A stretch of 64,000 nucleotides of DNA from an uncultured Collinsella sp. (GCA_900541205.1 UQIV01000001.1:62001-126000), one strand, 5' to 3'; positions 24,237 through 33,308 are shown, counted from the stretch's first letter. Notes: generated by a model not told the origin, from the sequence alone. Translations and numbers: made by a program.

Positions 24237-25415
24237 ATGAAAAACCGTACGGTTTTGCTTTATATGACGTTCGTTTTTCTGTCGAACTTCAGCACCATTT
24301 TGTATTTTCTGACGGTTTACCTTGAATTCGTCGGATTCTCGATAGTGGCGATTTCTAGCATGATGATTGCATATCAAGTGAGCAAGTTCATCCTCGAAGT
24401 TCCCACTGGCTATATTGCTGATAGGTTTGGACGAAAGACAAGCGGTCTCGTTGGCGTCGTGGGGATGCTTGGATACTACGCTGCCCTGCTTCTCGTCCGT
24501 TTCCCTCTGCTTTTAATCGGTGCGTTCGCTCTCAAAGGTTTTGCCGTTGCATGTCTGAGCGGATCCATAGAAGCGATTTACATTGACAGCGTCTCTCAGG
24601 ACCAGCTCGTAAGACTTAATGTCGTTGAGCGATTTGTTTTCTATGCCTCTTATGCCATCTCCGCTTGCGTGGGTGGTTTCATTTCGTCTGTCGGTGCATA
24701 TCTCATTGGTCTTTCGGCAGATATCATCGCAATGGTGTTGACGTTGGTTGTCGTTGTCTGCATTCCTGAGATGCGAAGAGGGGGCACTGCGGGGGCACCT
24801 GAGCGTGGAATTAGCCCGAAGATGATCGGTGCCGCTATTGCGTGTAACGGAATTCTTCGTTCAGCGTTCATCATGGACTGTTCTCAAGCATTTGCTTTTG
24901 TCGCCCTGGAAGACTTTTTCTCACTGCTGCTTGTGGGCCGCGGAATGAATGCCGTCGCTTCGGGTGTGATCATTGCGGTCCAGCTCCTTGCCTCGGCCTC
25001 CATGGGGCTTATTGTGCCCAGTGTGATTGCTCATGTCGACAAGAGCCGTTTTGCGCGTATTTGCGGCATCGTGCGCCTTTCCCTGACTGCTCTATTTTTG
25101 ATTCCCTTTACTCCGATCTATTTGCTGCCCGTGTTCTATGTGTTGCAGACGGTCGCCTACTCGTTATTTGCTCCAATTAAATACTCAATTTTTCAAAATG
25201 CCGCCGATTCTTCGATGCGCTGTTCACTGATTTCGGTTCAAAGTCAGATGGTGGCGGTGGGTGCCATCCTTTTCTATCTGTTCAATGCTGCGTTGGGCAG
25301 CATCGCGGACATTCGAGTCATATTGCTTGTCGCGCTCGGGATTTCTTCTTTGGTGTATATCCCCGCGCTATTTCGTCTTACAAGTCAAAGGCCATGCGTA
25401 TTAAGGCACCGATAA
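24237..25415 (+). CDS. Major facilitator superfamily transporter
   Basis: A 392-residue membrane protein with about twelve hydrophobic helices. The MFS loop 2-3 motif appears as GYIADRFGRKTSG near residue 60, and a loop of charged residues near 185 (PEMRRGGTAGAPERG) splits the two halves. The start is ATG 24237 behind GGAGGGCGG. Codons are richer in A/T than in neighbouring genes, which suggests transfer. It follows the broken LysR gene on the same strand, so it may be the regulator's target. No substrate can be assigned; efflux of a small molecule is the common role of such pairs. Confidence 0.88.
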   Translation: MKNRTVLLYMTFVFLSNFSTILYFLTVYLEFVGFSIVAISSMMIAYQVSKFILEVPTGYIADRFGRKTSGLVGVVGMLGYYAALLLVRFPLLLIGAFALKGFAVACLSGSIEAIYIDSVSQDQLVRLNVVERFVFYASYAISACVGGFISSVGAYLIGLSADIIAMVLTLVVVVCIPEMRRGGTAGAPERGISPKMIGAAIACNGILRSAFIMDCSQAFAFVALEDFFSLLLVGRGMNAVASGVIIAVQLLASASMGLIVPSVIAHVDKSRFARICGIVRLSLTALFLIPFTPIYLLPVFYVLQTVAYSLFAPIKYSIFQNAADSSMRCSLISVQSQMVAVGAILFYLFNAALGSIADIRVILLVALGISSLVYIPALFRLTSQRPCVLRHR

Positions 25416-25430
25416 CTTATATATCAACGC

Positions 25431-25464
25431 AATAAACCCGAGCGCGAGGGCGTTTGGGTTTATT
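25431..25464 (+). terminator. Terminator after the MFS gene
   Basis: AATAAACCC (25431-25439) and GGGTTTATT (25456-25464) form a 9-bp stem with a GC-containing loop, ending in TTATTATTG. Confidence 0.65.
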
Positions 25465-25517
25465 ATTGAAGCGTATGTAACCTGGCGGCGCCACACCGCC
25501 TGTTAGTAGGGAGACAC

Positions 25518-26696
25518 ATGAACGTTCTGGTCGTCAACGCAGGATCTTCGACGCTTAAGTATCAGGTCATCGATACCAAGTCCCACAAGGTGTCCGCAAA
25601 GGGCTCCTGCGAGCGCGTCTGCTTTACCGGCGGTACCTTCACCCACGCTGCCAACGGTTCCAAGAAGGTGACCGAGAACATCGAGTTCCCCGACCACAAG
25701 GTCGCCATCGAGGTCGTCCTGAAGGACCTCGAGGCCAACGGTGTCAAGATCGAGGGCATCGGCCACCGTATCGTTCAGGGCGGTTGGTACTTCGGCGATT
25801 CCTCCCTCGTCGACGAGGACGTCCTCGCCAAGATCCGCGAGGTCGCTCCGCTCGCCCCGCTGCACAACAACCCTGAGGCCAACGTTATCGAGTACTGCCT
25901 CGAGCAGTATCCCGACCTGCCCAACGTCACGGTCTACGACACTGCTTTCCACTTCAATATGCCCGAGGTCGCCAAGACCTACGCCCTGCCCAAGGACGTC
26001 TGCGACAAGCTGCACATCCGTAAGTACGGCGCCCACGGCACCAGCTACCGCTACATCTCCAAGAAGGTTGCCGAGATGACCAACGGCGAGGCTCGCAAGG
26101 TCGTCGTGTGCCACATCGGTTCCGGCGCTTCCCTGTGCGCCATCGAGGACGGCAAGTGCATGGACACCACCATGGGCTTGACGCCGCTCGACGGTGTCAT
26201 GATGGGCACCCGCTGCGGCTCCATCGACCCTGCTACCGTGTGCTACCTGCAGCGCGAAGGCGGCTACACCTTCGACGAGGTCGACGAGATGATGAACAAG
26301 AAGTCCGGCCTTTTGGCTGTGACCGGCGGCAAGACCAACGACTGCCGCAACGTTGAGGAGCTCGCCGCTGCCGGCGACCCCGAGGCCCAGCTCGCCTTCG
26401 ATATGTTCGTCTACAAGATTGCCGCCAAGGCCGCCGAGATGGCCACTTCCATGTGCGGCATGGACACCCTGGTCTTTACCGCCGGCATCGGTGAGCACGC
26501 TCCGGCTGTCCGCGCCGGCGTGGCCGACCGTCTGGCCTTCATGGGCGTCAAGATGGACCATGCCCGCAACGCCCTGCGCGGCGACGGCGCTTGGTGCCTG
26601 TCCGCCAAGGATTCCAAGGTCAAGATCTTCGTCATCCCCACGGATGAGGAGTTCATGATCGCTTCCGACGTCGAGCGCATCGTCAGCGGTAAGTAA
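25518..26696 (+). CDS. ackA: Acetate kinase paralogue 1 (motif-divergent)
   Basis: A 392-residue member of the acetokinase family, the usual length, with strong codon bias that suggests high expression. Family blocks are present (GHRIVQGG, DTAFH, DPATVCYLQREGG). Several normally fixed motif positions differ: NAGSSTLK has Thr12 for Ser, HGTSYRY has Tyr177 for His, CHIGSGAS has Ser202 for Asn, and GIGEH has His327 for Asn. The second copy, 165 bp downstream, is canonical at all four. The enzyme may have changed nucleotide or phosphoryl-donor use or acyl range. It is classed as acetate kinase by similarity only. Confidence 0.9.
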   Translation: MNVLVVNAGSSTLKYQVIDTKSHKVSAKGSCERVCFTGGTFTHAANGSKKVTENIEFPDHKVAIEVVLKDLEANGVKIEGIGHRIVQGGWYFGDSSLVDEDVLAKIREVAPLAPLHNNPEANVIEYCLEQYPDLPNVTVYDTAFHFNMPEVAKTYALPKDVCDKLHIRKYGAHGTSYRYISKKVAEMTNGEARKVVVCHIGSGASLCAIEDGKCMDTTMGLTPLDGVMMGTRCGSIDPATVCYLQREGGYTFDEVDEMMNKKSGLLAVTGGKTNDCRNVEELAAAGDPEAQLAFDMFVYKIAAKAAEMATSMCGMDTLVFTAGIGEHAPAVRAGVADRLAFMGVKMDHARNALRGDGAWCLSAKDSKVKIFVIPTDEEFMIASDVERIVSGK

Positions 26697-26860
26697 TTGA
26701 TGCAAGGGGAGGGGACTGGATGGCCTTGTGCCGTTCAGCCCCCTTTCATGCTCTTTGGGCGAAGAGTTTAATAGGTATTTATTGAATTCTGATAACTTCT
26801 TATTAAGGGTACGGCCGCCTTATAGGTTTGCCGACCGTACTGTAATCACGAAGGAGTCTC

Positions 26861-28039
26861 ATGAACGTACTTGTTGTCAACGCCGGCAGCTCGAGCCTTA
26901 AATATCAGCTTTTGGATACCGATACCCGCGAGGTTTTCGCCAAGGGCAACTGCGAGCGTATCGGATCGGAGATGGGCATCTTTGGTCACTCCGAGAACGG
27001 TGGCACCAAGCAGACCGAGGAGGTTCCCTTCCCCGATCATCGCTCTGCTATCGCTCGCGTGCTCGAGGAGCTCGAGAAGACCGACTTTACGATCGATGGC
27101 ATTGGGCATCGCATCGTTCAGGGCGGTTGGCACTTCGATGATTCCGCGGTCGTCGACGATGAGGTCATGGTTAAGATCCTTGAGGTGGCCCCGCTCGCCC
27201 CGCTGCACAACTACGGCGAGGCAGCGGCGATTGAGTATTGCCGCGAGAAGTATCCGGAGTTGCCCAATGTGGCCGTCTTCGACACCTCGTTCCACATGAC
27301 CATGCCCGAGGTCGCCTACACCTACGCCCTGCCCAAGGACGTGTGCGATAAGTACCACGTGCGCAAGTACGGCGCGCACGGTACGAGCCACCGCTACGAG
27401 TGGATGATGGCCAAGGAGATCCTGGGCTCGCGCTGCCACCGCCTGCTTTCGTGCCATCTGGGCAACGGAGCCTCGCTTGCCGCCATCGAGGACGGCGTTT
27501 GCCGCGATACCACGATGGGCCTCACGCCGCTTGACGGCCTGATGATGGGTACCCGTTGCGGTTCCATCGACCCGGCCACCGTGTGCTATCTCCAGCGCGA
27601 GGGCGGCTACAGTTATCAGGAAGTCGACGACATGATGAACAAGCAGTCCGGTCTGCTTGCCATCTCGGGCATCTCCAACGATGCCCGAGACATCCGTACG
27701 CGCGCCTCCGAGGGTGACGAGCGCTGCCTGCTCGCCTTCGATATGTTCGCCTACAAGGCTATGCAGCAGGCCGGTTCCATGATCGCCTCCATGGCGGGCG
27801 TGGACACCATCACCTTTACTGCCGGCATCGGCGAGAACGACTGGTCGATCCGCAAGGCCTTCTGCGACTGCTTTGAGTGGCTGGGCGTGCGCATCGACAA
27901 CAACAAGAACCGCGAGGCCGTGGGCAACGGCCCGCAGGTCATCAGCGCCGCCGGCTCTTCCGTCACGGTCATGGTCATCCCCACCGACGAGGAATACATG
28001 ATCGCCCACGACGTCGAGCGTCTGACCAAGAACAACTAA
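26861..28039 (+). CDS. ackA: Acetate kinase paralogue 2 (canonical motifs)
   Basis: A 392-residue cytosolic acetate kinase that makes ATP from acetyl phosphate at the end of acetogenic fermentation. It keeps the canonical NAGSSSLK (residues 7-14), GHRIVQGG, DTSFH, HGTSHRY, CHLGNGAS and TAGIGEN. It follows paralogue 1 in the same direction; the 164-bp gap holds a GTACGG/CCGTAC inverted repeat and AAGGAG before the ATG, so it may have its own promoter. Phosphotransacetylase is convergent downstream. Confidence 0.96.
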   Translation: MNVLVVNAGSSSLKYQLLDTDTREVFAKGNCERIGSEMGIFGHSENGGTKQTEEVPFPDHRSAIARVLEELEKTDFTIDGIGHRIVQGGWHFDDSAVVDDEVMVKILEVAPLAPLHNYGEAAAIEYCREKYPELPNVAVFDTSFHMTMPEVAYTYALPKDVCDKYHVRKYGAHGTSHRYEWMMAKEILGSRCHRLLSCHLGNGASLAAIEDGVCRDTTMGLTPLDGLMMGTRCGSIDPATVCYLQREGGYSYQEVDDMMNKQSGLLAISGISNDARDIRTRASEGDERCLLAFDMFAYKAMQQAGSMIASMAGVDTITFTAGIGENDWSIRKAFCDCFEWLGVRIDNNKNREAVGNGPQVISAAGSSVTVMVIPTDEEYMIAHDVERLTKNN

Positions 28040-28065
28040 CGCGCGCATTTGCAAGTAAACGACAG

Positions 28066-28097
28066 GCCTCCAGAGCAACAGCTCCGGAGGCTTTTTT
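28066..28097 (+). terminator. Terminator after the ackA pair
   Basis: GCCTCC-A-GAGC, a short loop, GCTC-C-GGAGGC and then six T. Confidence 0.92.
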
Positions 28098-28245
28098 ACT
28101 AGTAGGCGGAAATTCCAGTCCCAAAGTGATCATCACCAGCAACGATTGCGCTCCCAACAACGGCATCCAATCATTCAGATCTTCAGCCCCAGCTCGTAGC
28201 CAAGCCGCCGTCCACTCCAGATTCCCTGAATGCCACGTGACGGCA

Positions 28246-28376
28246 GAAGGCCGCACGGGCTAACCCCTGAAAACAATCCGCAGACCAGAAACGCCCCCGT
28301 TCGTAGCTCCGGAGGAGCAGAACGGGAGCGTTTCATTGGTCGAGGACGTTTTCAGGGGTTAGCCCGTGCGGCCTTC
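28246..28376. repeat. Long nested palindrome, 131 bp
   Basis: Outer arms of 29 bp (28246-28274 and 28348-28376) are exactly complementary. Inside, AAACGCCCCCGTTC and GAACGGGAGCGTTT pair with one mismatch, and the centre is GCTCC-GGA-GGAGC. The whole can fold into one hairpin of about 130 nt between the convergent ackA and pta genes. The rest of 28098-28245 shows no gene. Confidence 0.9.
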
Positions 28377-28391
28377 GGGCGAGTGCGTCCG

Positions 28392-29372
28392 CTACTCAGC
28401 CATCTGAGCCTGGACGGCGGTGATGGCCACGACACCCACGATGTCGTCGGCAGAGCAGCCGCGCGACAGGTCGTTGACCGGCTTGGCGATGCCCTGCAGG
28501 ATGGGGCCGTAGGCGTCAGCGCCAGCGAAGCGCTGGACCAGCTTGTAGCCGATGTTGCCTGCCTCGAGGTCGGGGAACACGAGCACGTTGGCCTTACCGG
28601 CGACGGAGGAGCCGGGAGCCTTGAGCTGGGCGACGGTGGGGACGATGGCGGCATCGAGCTGCAGGTCGCCGTCGATGGCGAGCTCGGGAGCCTTCTCCTT
28701 GCAGAACTTCACGGCCTCCTGGACCTTCTTGGCGACCTCGCCACCGGCGGAGCCCATGGTGGAGTAGGAAAGCATGGCCACGTGCGGCTCAACATTGCCC
28801 ATGAAAGTGGACCAAGAGTGAGCGGAGGCGATGGCGATCTCGGAGAGCTCATCGGAGGACGGGTTGATGTTGAGGCCGCAGTCGGCGAAGATCAGCGTGC
28901 CGTCGGTGCCGAACTGCGGGGTGTCGGTGCACATCACGAAGAAGGCCGAGACCAGCTTGGTGCCCGGGGCGGTCTTGAGAATCTGCAGTGCGGGGCGCAG
29001 GGTGTCGGCGGTGGAGTGGCAGGCGCCGGAGACCAGACCATCGGCGTCGCCCATCTTGACCATCATGGTGCCAAAGTAGGTGGCGTCCATCACCTGGGCG
29101 CGAGCCTGCTCGATGGTAACGCCCTTCTTGGCGCGGAGCTCGGCAAACTTCTGCGCGTACTCCTCGTGCTTCTCGGCGTTGCGCGGGTCGATGACGGTGG
29201 CGCCGGGAACGTCGATCTCGTCAGGGTTGCCCAGGATGACGAGCTTTGCCAGGCCCTCCTCGATGATTTTGTTTGCTGCGACGATGGTACGCGGATCCTC
29301 GCCCTCGGGCAGGACGATCGTCTTAAGGTCGGCCTTGGCGGCAGACTTCATACGGTTTAGGAAATCGCTCAT
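28392..29372 (-). CDS. pta: Phosphate acetyltransferase
   Basis: A 326-residue enzyme converting acetyl-CoA and phosphate to acetyl phosphate, the substrate of acetate kinase. It is a short-form Pta with the complete catalytic domain: TIVLPEGEDPRT at the start, DGLVSGACHSTADTLRPALQ, SYSTMGSAGG, VFPDLEAGNIGYKLVQRF and a C-terminal DDIVGVVAITA. Length agrees with the 320-340-residue family without the N-terminal DRTGG domain. It is encoded convergently to the two ackA genes and separated from them by the long palindrome. Confidence 0.96.
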   Translation of the reverse strand: MSDFLNRMKSAAKADLKTIVLPEGEDPRTIVAANKIIEEGLAKLVILGNPDEIDVPGATVIDPRNAEKHEEYAQKFAELRAKKGVTIEQARAQVMDATYFGTMMVKMGDADGLVSGACHSTADTLRPALQILKTAPGTKLVSAFFVMCTDTPQFGTDGTLIFADCGLNINPSSDELSEIAIASAHSWSTFMGNVEPHVAMLSYSTMGSAGGEVAKKVQEAVKFCKEKAPELAIDGDLQLDAAIVPTVAQLKAPGSSVAGKANVLVFPDLEAGNIGYKLVQRFAGADAYGPILQGIAKPVNDLSRGCSADDIVGVVAITAVQAQMAE

Positions 29373-29424
29373 GTTACTCCTTACAAGCGTTTTGCTAAGC
29401 TCCAGGCCCTCGGCTGTACACGAA

Positions 29425-29447
29425 TAAACCCGCTGCTAGCGGGTTTA
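29425..29447. other. Hairpin in the pta-glf divergent region
   Basis: TAAACCCGC, five bases, GCGGGTTTA; a perfect 9-bp stem in the pta leader. No T-run on either strand. Function not evident. Confidence 0.5.
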
Positions 29448-29603
29448 CCTTTCAATAATGTACGCCGCGGTGCTTGAGCTTTCCTTGTGTGGCAAGCTCA
29501 TTATAGGACGCATTAGCGCTATAATCGCTCTGATAAATATGTCTCGAAGAATGTTCGAGAAAAGCCCAGCTAACGAGCCCGTGGCTTTTGACAAGGAGTA
29601 TCG

Positions 29604-30806
29604 ATGCAGATTACCTCAGGCCTGCCTGAAGGCTTTAATGCCGGTGCGTACGACATGATCGTTGTCGGCGCCGGTTATGCCGGTGCCGTTTGCGCCCGCC
29701 GTCTTGCCGAAACTATCGGCTATCGTGTTGCCGTTTTGGAACGCCGTAGCCACATTGCGGGCAATGCCTTCGACTGCACTGACGAGGCGGGAATCCTGGT
29801 CCACGAGTATGGTCCGCACATCTACCATACCTTTAACGAGCGCGTCCACAATTTCCTGTCGCGCTTTACCAAGTGGACGGACTACCAGCACAAGGTGCTC
29901 GCCAACATCAACGGTACCCTAATGCCCGTGCCCTTTAACCATGCGAGCCTCAAGCTTGCCTTTGGCGATGAGCGCGGCGAGGAGCTGTATCAGAAGCTCG
30001 TGGAGACCTTTGGCAAGGACGTCAAGGTGCCCATTATGGAGCTGCGCAAGAAGAACGACCCGGATCTTGCCGAGGTCGCCGATTACGTCTATGAGAACGT
30101 CTTTTTGCATTACACCATGAAGCAGTGGGGCCAGACGCCCGACCAGATCGACCCCTCGATCACCGGCCGCGTCCCCGTCTTTGTGGGCGATGACGATCGC
30201 TACTTCCCGCAGGCTCCTTTCCAGGGCATGCCGCAGGATGGCTATACCGCGCTGTTCGAGCATATGCTCGATCACGATCTGATTGATGTGTTCTGCGACG
30301 TGGACGCCCGCGACCTCTTCGAGATCGACGAGACCACCGTCAAGATCGACGGCAAGGTCTATGGCGGCGAGATCGTCTACACCGGTCCGCTCGACGAGCT
30401 GTTCAACCTCGACCTGGGCGCGCTGCCGTACCGCACGCTCGATATGAAGTTCGAGACGCTCGATATGGACCAGTTCCAGCCTGTGGGCACCGTCAACTAC
30501 ACCACGAGCGAGGACTACACGCGTATCACCGAGTTCAAGAACATGACCGGTCAGGTCTTGCCCGGCAAGACCACCATCATGAAGGAGTACTCCAAAGCCT
30601 ATACGCCCGGCTCGGGTGAGACGCCGTACTACGCCATTCTTGAGCCCGAGAACCGTGAGCTCTACGAGCGCTATCTTGAGCGCGTCCAGAACCTGACGAA
30701 CTTCCACCCGGTGGGTCGTCTGGCCGAGTATCGTTACTACGATATGGACGCCGTGACCAATTCCGCCCTCGATCTTTCGGATGAGATTATCGCCTGCCAT
30801 GCATAA
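29604..30806 (+). CDS. glf: UDP-galactopyranose mutase
   Basis: A 400-residue flavoprotein that interconverts UDP-galactopyranose and UDP-galactofuranose for surface glycans. The FAD-binding fold begins with DMIVVGAGYAGAVCARRLAE near residue 17, then VLERRSHIAGNAFD, HEYGPHIYHT and the C-terminal YYAILEPENRELYERY plus GRLAEYRYYDMD, as in the family. The stop overlaps the start of a glycosyltransferase gene by 8 bp, so galactofuranose is probably used by that enzyme. Confidence 0.96.
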   Translation: MQITSGLPEGFNAGAYDMIVVGAGYAGAVCARRLAETIGYRVAVLERRSHIAGNAFDCTDEAGILVHEYGPHIYHTFNERVHNFLSRFTKWTDYQHKVLANINGTLMPVPFNHASLKLAFGDERGEELYQKLVETFGKDVKVPIMELRKKNDPDLAEVADYVYENVFLHYTMKQWGQTPDQIDPSITGRVPVFVGDDDRYFPQAPFQGMPQDGYTALFEHMLDHDLIDVFCDVDARDLFEIDETTVKIDGKVYGGEIVYTGPLDELFNLDLGALPYRTLDMKFETLDMDQFQPVGTVNYTTSEDYTRITEFKNMTGQVLPGKTTIMKEYSKAYTPGSGETPYYAILEPENRELYERYLERVQNLTNFHPVGRLAEYRYYDMDAVTNSALDLSDEIIACHA

Positions 30807-31830
30807 AGTCATAACATTCGGTATTCCCTCGTATAACGCCGCCAAGGACATGGACCATTGCATCACCTCCATCTTGGAGGGGAGCAATTACGCCACCGAT
30901 ATCGAGATTATCGTGGTGGACGACGGCTCCAAGGACGAGACGGCCGCCAAGGCCGATGAGTGGGAGGCCCGTTATCCTGGAATCATCCGCGCGGTGCACC
31001 AGGAGAACGGCGGCCACGGTATCGCCGTCCTCTCGGGTCTGCGCGAGGCACAGGGCACCTATTACAAGGTTGTCGACTCGGACGACTGGCTCGACGGTGC
31101 GGCGCTTTCGACCATGCTGTCGATTCTGCGTGGCTTTGAGGAGCGCGACCAGCGCGTCGACCTGTTTATCTCGAACTACGTGTACGAGAAGGTTTACGAG
31201 GGCACGCATACCGCGATTGGCTACAAGTTTGCCCTGCCGCGCAAAAAGATTTTCTCTTGGGACCAGATCGGACACTTTCGTCCCGATCAGAACCTGCTCA
31301 TGCACAGCCTGTGCTATCGCACCGATGTACTGCGCGAGTCCAATCTACCTATGCCGGCACACACGTTCTACGTGGATAATATCTACGCATACGTGCCGTT
31401 GCCGCGCTGCAAGACCATGTACTATGCCGACATCGACCTCTATCGCTACTTTATCGGTCGCGAGGGCCAAAGCGTCAATGAGGCTACGATGGTCAAGCGC
31501 CTGGGTCAGCAGTTCCGCGTAACGCGCATCATGATGGAATCGTTCCACCTGTACCAGGACGTTGAGTCCTCGCGTCTGCGTTCGTACATGATGGGCTACT
31601 TCACCATGATGATGGCGATTTGCTCGGTGCTCACCAAGCTTTCCGAGGAAGATTGTGCTGATGAGCGCCTGAAGACGCTGTGGAAGGACCTGAAAGAGTA
31701 CGACGAGCGCATGTATCGTCGCGCTCGCTACGGCGTGGTCGGATTCTTTACCAACCTGCGTGGACGGGCCGGAGACAAAACCACACTCGGCCTATACCAT
31801 CTTGCCTCAAAGATCTTCAAATTCAACTAA
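30799..31830 (+). CDS. Family 2 glycosyltransferase
   Basis: A 343-residue GT-A-type glycosyltransferase. ITFGIPSYNAAKDM starts the nucleotide-binding fold, VVDDGSKDET gives the first acidic motif near residue 42, and VVDSDDWLDG near 95 supplies the metal-binding DxD. A helical C-terminal third without clear membrane spans follows. The ATG lies inside the last codons of glf, indicating translational coupling. It probably transfers galactofuranose or another sugar to a cell-surface glycan at the inner face of the membrane; the acceptor is unknown. Confidence 0.9.
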   Translation: MHKVITFGIPSYNAAKDMDHCITSILEGSNYATDIEIIVVDDGSKDETAAKADEWEARYPGIIRAVHQENGGHGIAVLSGLREAQGTYYKVVDSDDWLDGAALSTMLSILRGFEERDQRVDLFISNYVYEKVYEGTHTAIGYKFALPRKKIFSWDQIGHFRPDQNLLMHSLCYRTDVLRESNLPMPAHTFYVDNIYAYVPLPRCKTMYYADIDLYRYFIGREGQSVNEATMVKRLGQQFRVTRIMMESFHLYQDVESSRLRSYMMGYFTMMMAICSVLTKLSEEDCADERLKTLWKDLKEYDERMYRRARYGVVGFFTNLRGRAGDKTTLGLYHLASKIFKFN

Positions 31831-31862
31831 CTGTTGAGTAATCGCTGCTGATAGGTTGACTG

Positions 31863-31972
31863 GGCCCCTTGTCCTTTAGTTTGATACTGCGAACAGTCCT
31901 GCTCGCACGGAAAGCACATTAAGTGCTTTCCGGCTCGTGCGGAACTTGTATCAAACTAAAGGCCAAGGGGCC
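31863..31972. repeat. Long nested palindrome, 110 bp (core CACATTAAGTG)
   Basis: Outer arms of 25 bp (31863-31887 and 31948-31972) pair with one mismatch. The centre is GGAAAGCAC-ATTAA-GTGCTTTCC. It starts 33 bp after the glycosyltransferase gene and ends GGGGCCTTTGCT, so it could also stop transcription. Confidence 0.88.
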
Positions 31973-32065
31973 TTTGCTATAAAAATCGATTTTCAGGCTG
32001 CCTGAATTTGAAGATCTTGGACGCGCGGTACACAGGGGCCTGGGCTGATAAGAATCTGGTTGGTA

Positions 32066-32194
32066 GTCGGTCGGAGACGGGCGGGCGTTACGTTTGTCGC
32101 GAGTTCCGCATGCAAAGAAGGCCACTTAATGTGGCCTTCGTCTTGCATAGGACTGTAGAGCAGCTAACGTAACGCCCGCCCGTCTCCGACCGAC
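32066..32194. repeat. Long nested palindrome, 129 bp (same core, opposite orientation)
   Basis: Outer arms of 29 bp (32066-32094 and 32166-32194) are perfectly complementary. The centre is GAAGGCCAC-TTAAT-GTGGCCTTC, flanked by ATGCAA/TTGCAT. The central CACTTAATGTG is the reverse complement of the core at 31912-31925. It abuts the end of the convergent P1 peptidase gene. The 31973-32065 spacer shows no gene. Confidence 0.88.
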
Positions 32195-32205
32195 GGTCGA
32201 GTGGA

Positions 32206-33207
32206 CTACTTTGCGGCGCCGGGGATGCCGTGGGAGGTTTTGGCGGTTTTGGCTCCGTTTACGATGGCGGTTTGCAAAGCCCTTACGGCGAGCATGCCCA
32301 ACAGGTCCAAGGGAACGGCGGCGCTTGCCTGGGCACCCAGTTTGCCGCTGGCGAGGGTGTAGATGGTGTCGCCGTCGTTGGTGGTGTGCGTGGGGCGGAT
32401 GGCGTGCGCATAGGCGTCTGCTGCCATCTGGGAGACCTTGGTGGCCTGAGCCTTGGTGAGCTCAACGTTGGTGACGATGCAGCTGATGGTGGTGTTGGTG
32501 CGGTCGAGCGGCATCTGCATAGAGCCGGCGGCGGCAAAGGCTGCGAGCTCCATGTCGACGATCTGTTCGCTATCAGCTGCGGCGCGCATACCAGCGACCC
32601 ATTCACCGGTGAAGGGGTCGACGACATTGCCGCAGGCGTTGACCGAGACCACGGCACCTACCTTAACAGGGCCGAGTGCCACGGCGGCAGCGCCTAGGCC
32701 AGCCTTCATGCAGGTAGCGGGGCCCATGAGCTTGCCCACGGTGGCACCAGTGCCGGCACCTACATTGCCCTGCTCGAGCGTTGCGGGGGTATTGTCGAGC
32801 GCCTCGCGCACGGCGGAGATGCCAGCCTCAATGTCGGGGCGTACGGTGGGGTCGCCAAAGGCGAGGTCGAAGATGCAGCTAGAGCACACGATGGGCACCT
32901 GCGTGGGGCCGACGGGAAGGCCGATGCCGCGGCTCTCGAGCTCGCGGGCGACGCCGCTTGCGGCCTCCAGACCAAAGGCCGATCCACCCGAAAGGCAGAC
33001 GGCGTGGACCTTGTCCACGGTGTTCTCGGGACGCAGCAAATCGGTCTCGCGCGATGCCGGGGCGCCGCCGCGAACGTCAACGCCGCCCGTTGCGCCTTCG
33101 GTTGCCACAATTACGGTGCAACCGGTGCCGGCCTCCTCGTCCGTATAGTTGCCAAAGCAAAAGCCATCGACATCGCAAACGTCAATGGCCTCAAGCAGTG
33201 TATCCAT
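32206..33207 (-). CDS. P1-family (S58, DmpA-like) peptidase
   Basis: A 333-residue self-processing Ntn-type aminopeptidase relative. Family motifs are GTGCTVIVA near residue 28, AVCLSGGSAFGLEAASGV near 70, GNVGAGTGATVGK near 147, NACGNVVDPFTG near 190, and TNTTISCIVTN near 240, where the new N-terminal nucleophile is made by cleavage. Members act on small peptides, beta-peptides or amides, and many have no known substrate. It converges on the glycosyltransferase gene and lies upstream of maf on the minus strand. Confidence 0.9.
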   Translation of the reverse strand: MDTLLEAIDVCDVDGFCFGNYTDEEAGTGCTVIVATEGATGGVDVRGGAPASRETDLLRPENTVDKVHAVCLSGGSAFGLEAASGVARELESRGIGLPVGPTQVPIVCSSCIFDLAFGDPTVRPDIEAGISAVREALDNTPATLEQGNVGAGTGATVGKLMGPATCMKAGLGAAAVALGPVKVGAVVSVNACGNVVDPFTGEWVAGMRAAADSEQIVDMELAAFAAAGSMQMPLDRTNTTISCIVTNVELTKAQATKVSQMAADAYAHAIRPTHTTNDGDTIYTLASGKLGAQASAAVPLDLLGMLAVRALQTAIVNGAKTAKTSHGIPGAAK

Positions 33208-33277
33208 GTTTTACTCCTATCGGTTTTCCGCCGGGCCTTATGCCCGGTCGGGATCCGTACGGTACGCCGAAATTGTA

Positions 33278-33302
33278 GGCGCTGGGGGATACCCAGCGCC
33301 AG
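33278..33302 (-). terminator. Hairpin between maf and the P1 peptidase gene
   Basis: GGCGCTGGG and CCCAGCGCC enclose a short loop just after the maf stop, without a clear T-run. A weak or processing terminator. Confidence 0.5.
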
Positions 33303-33308
33303 ATGCAA

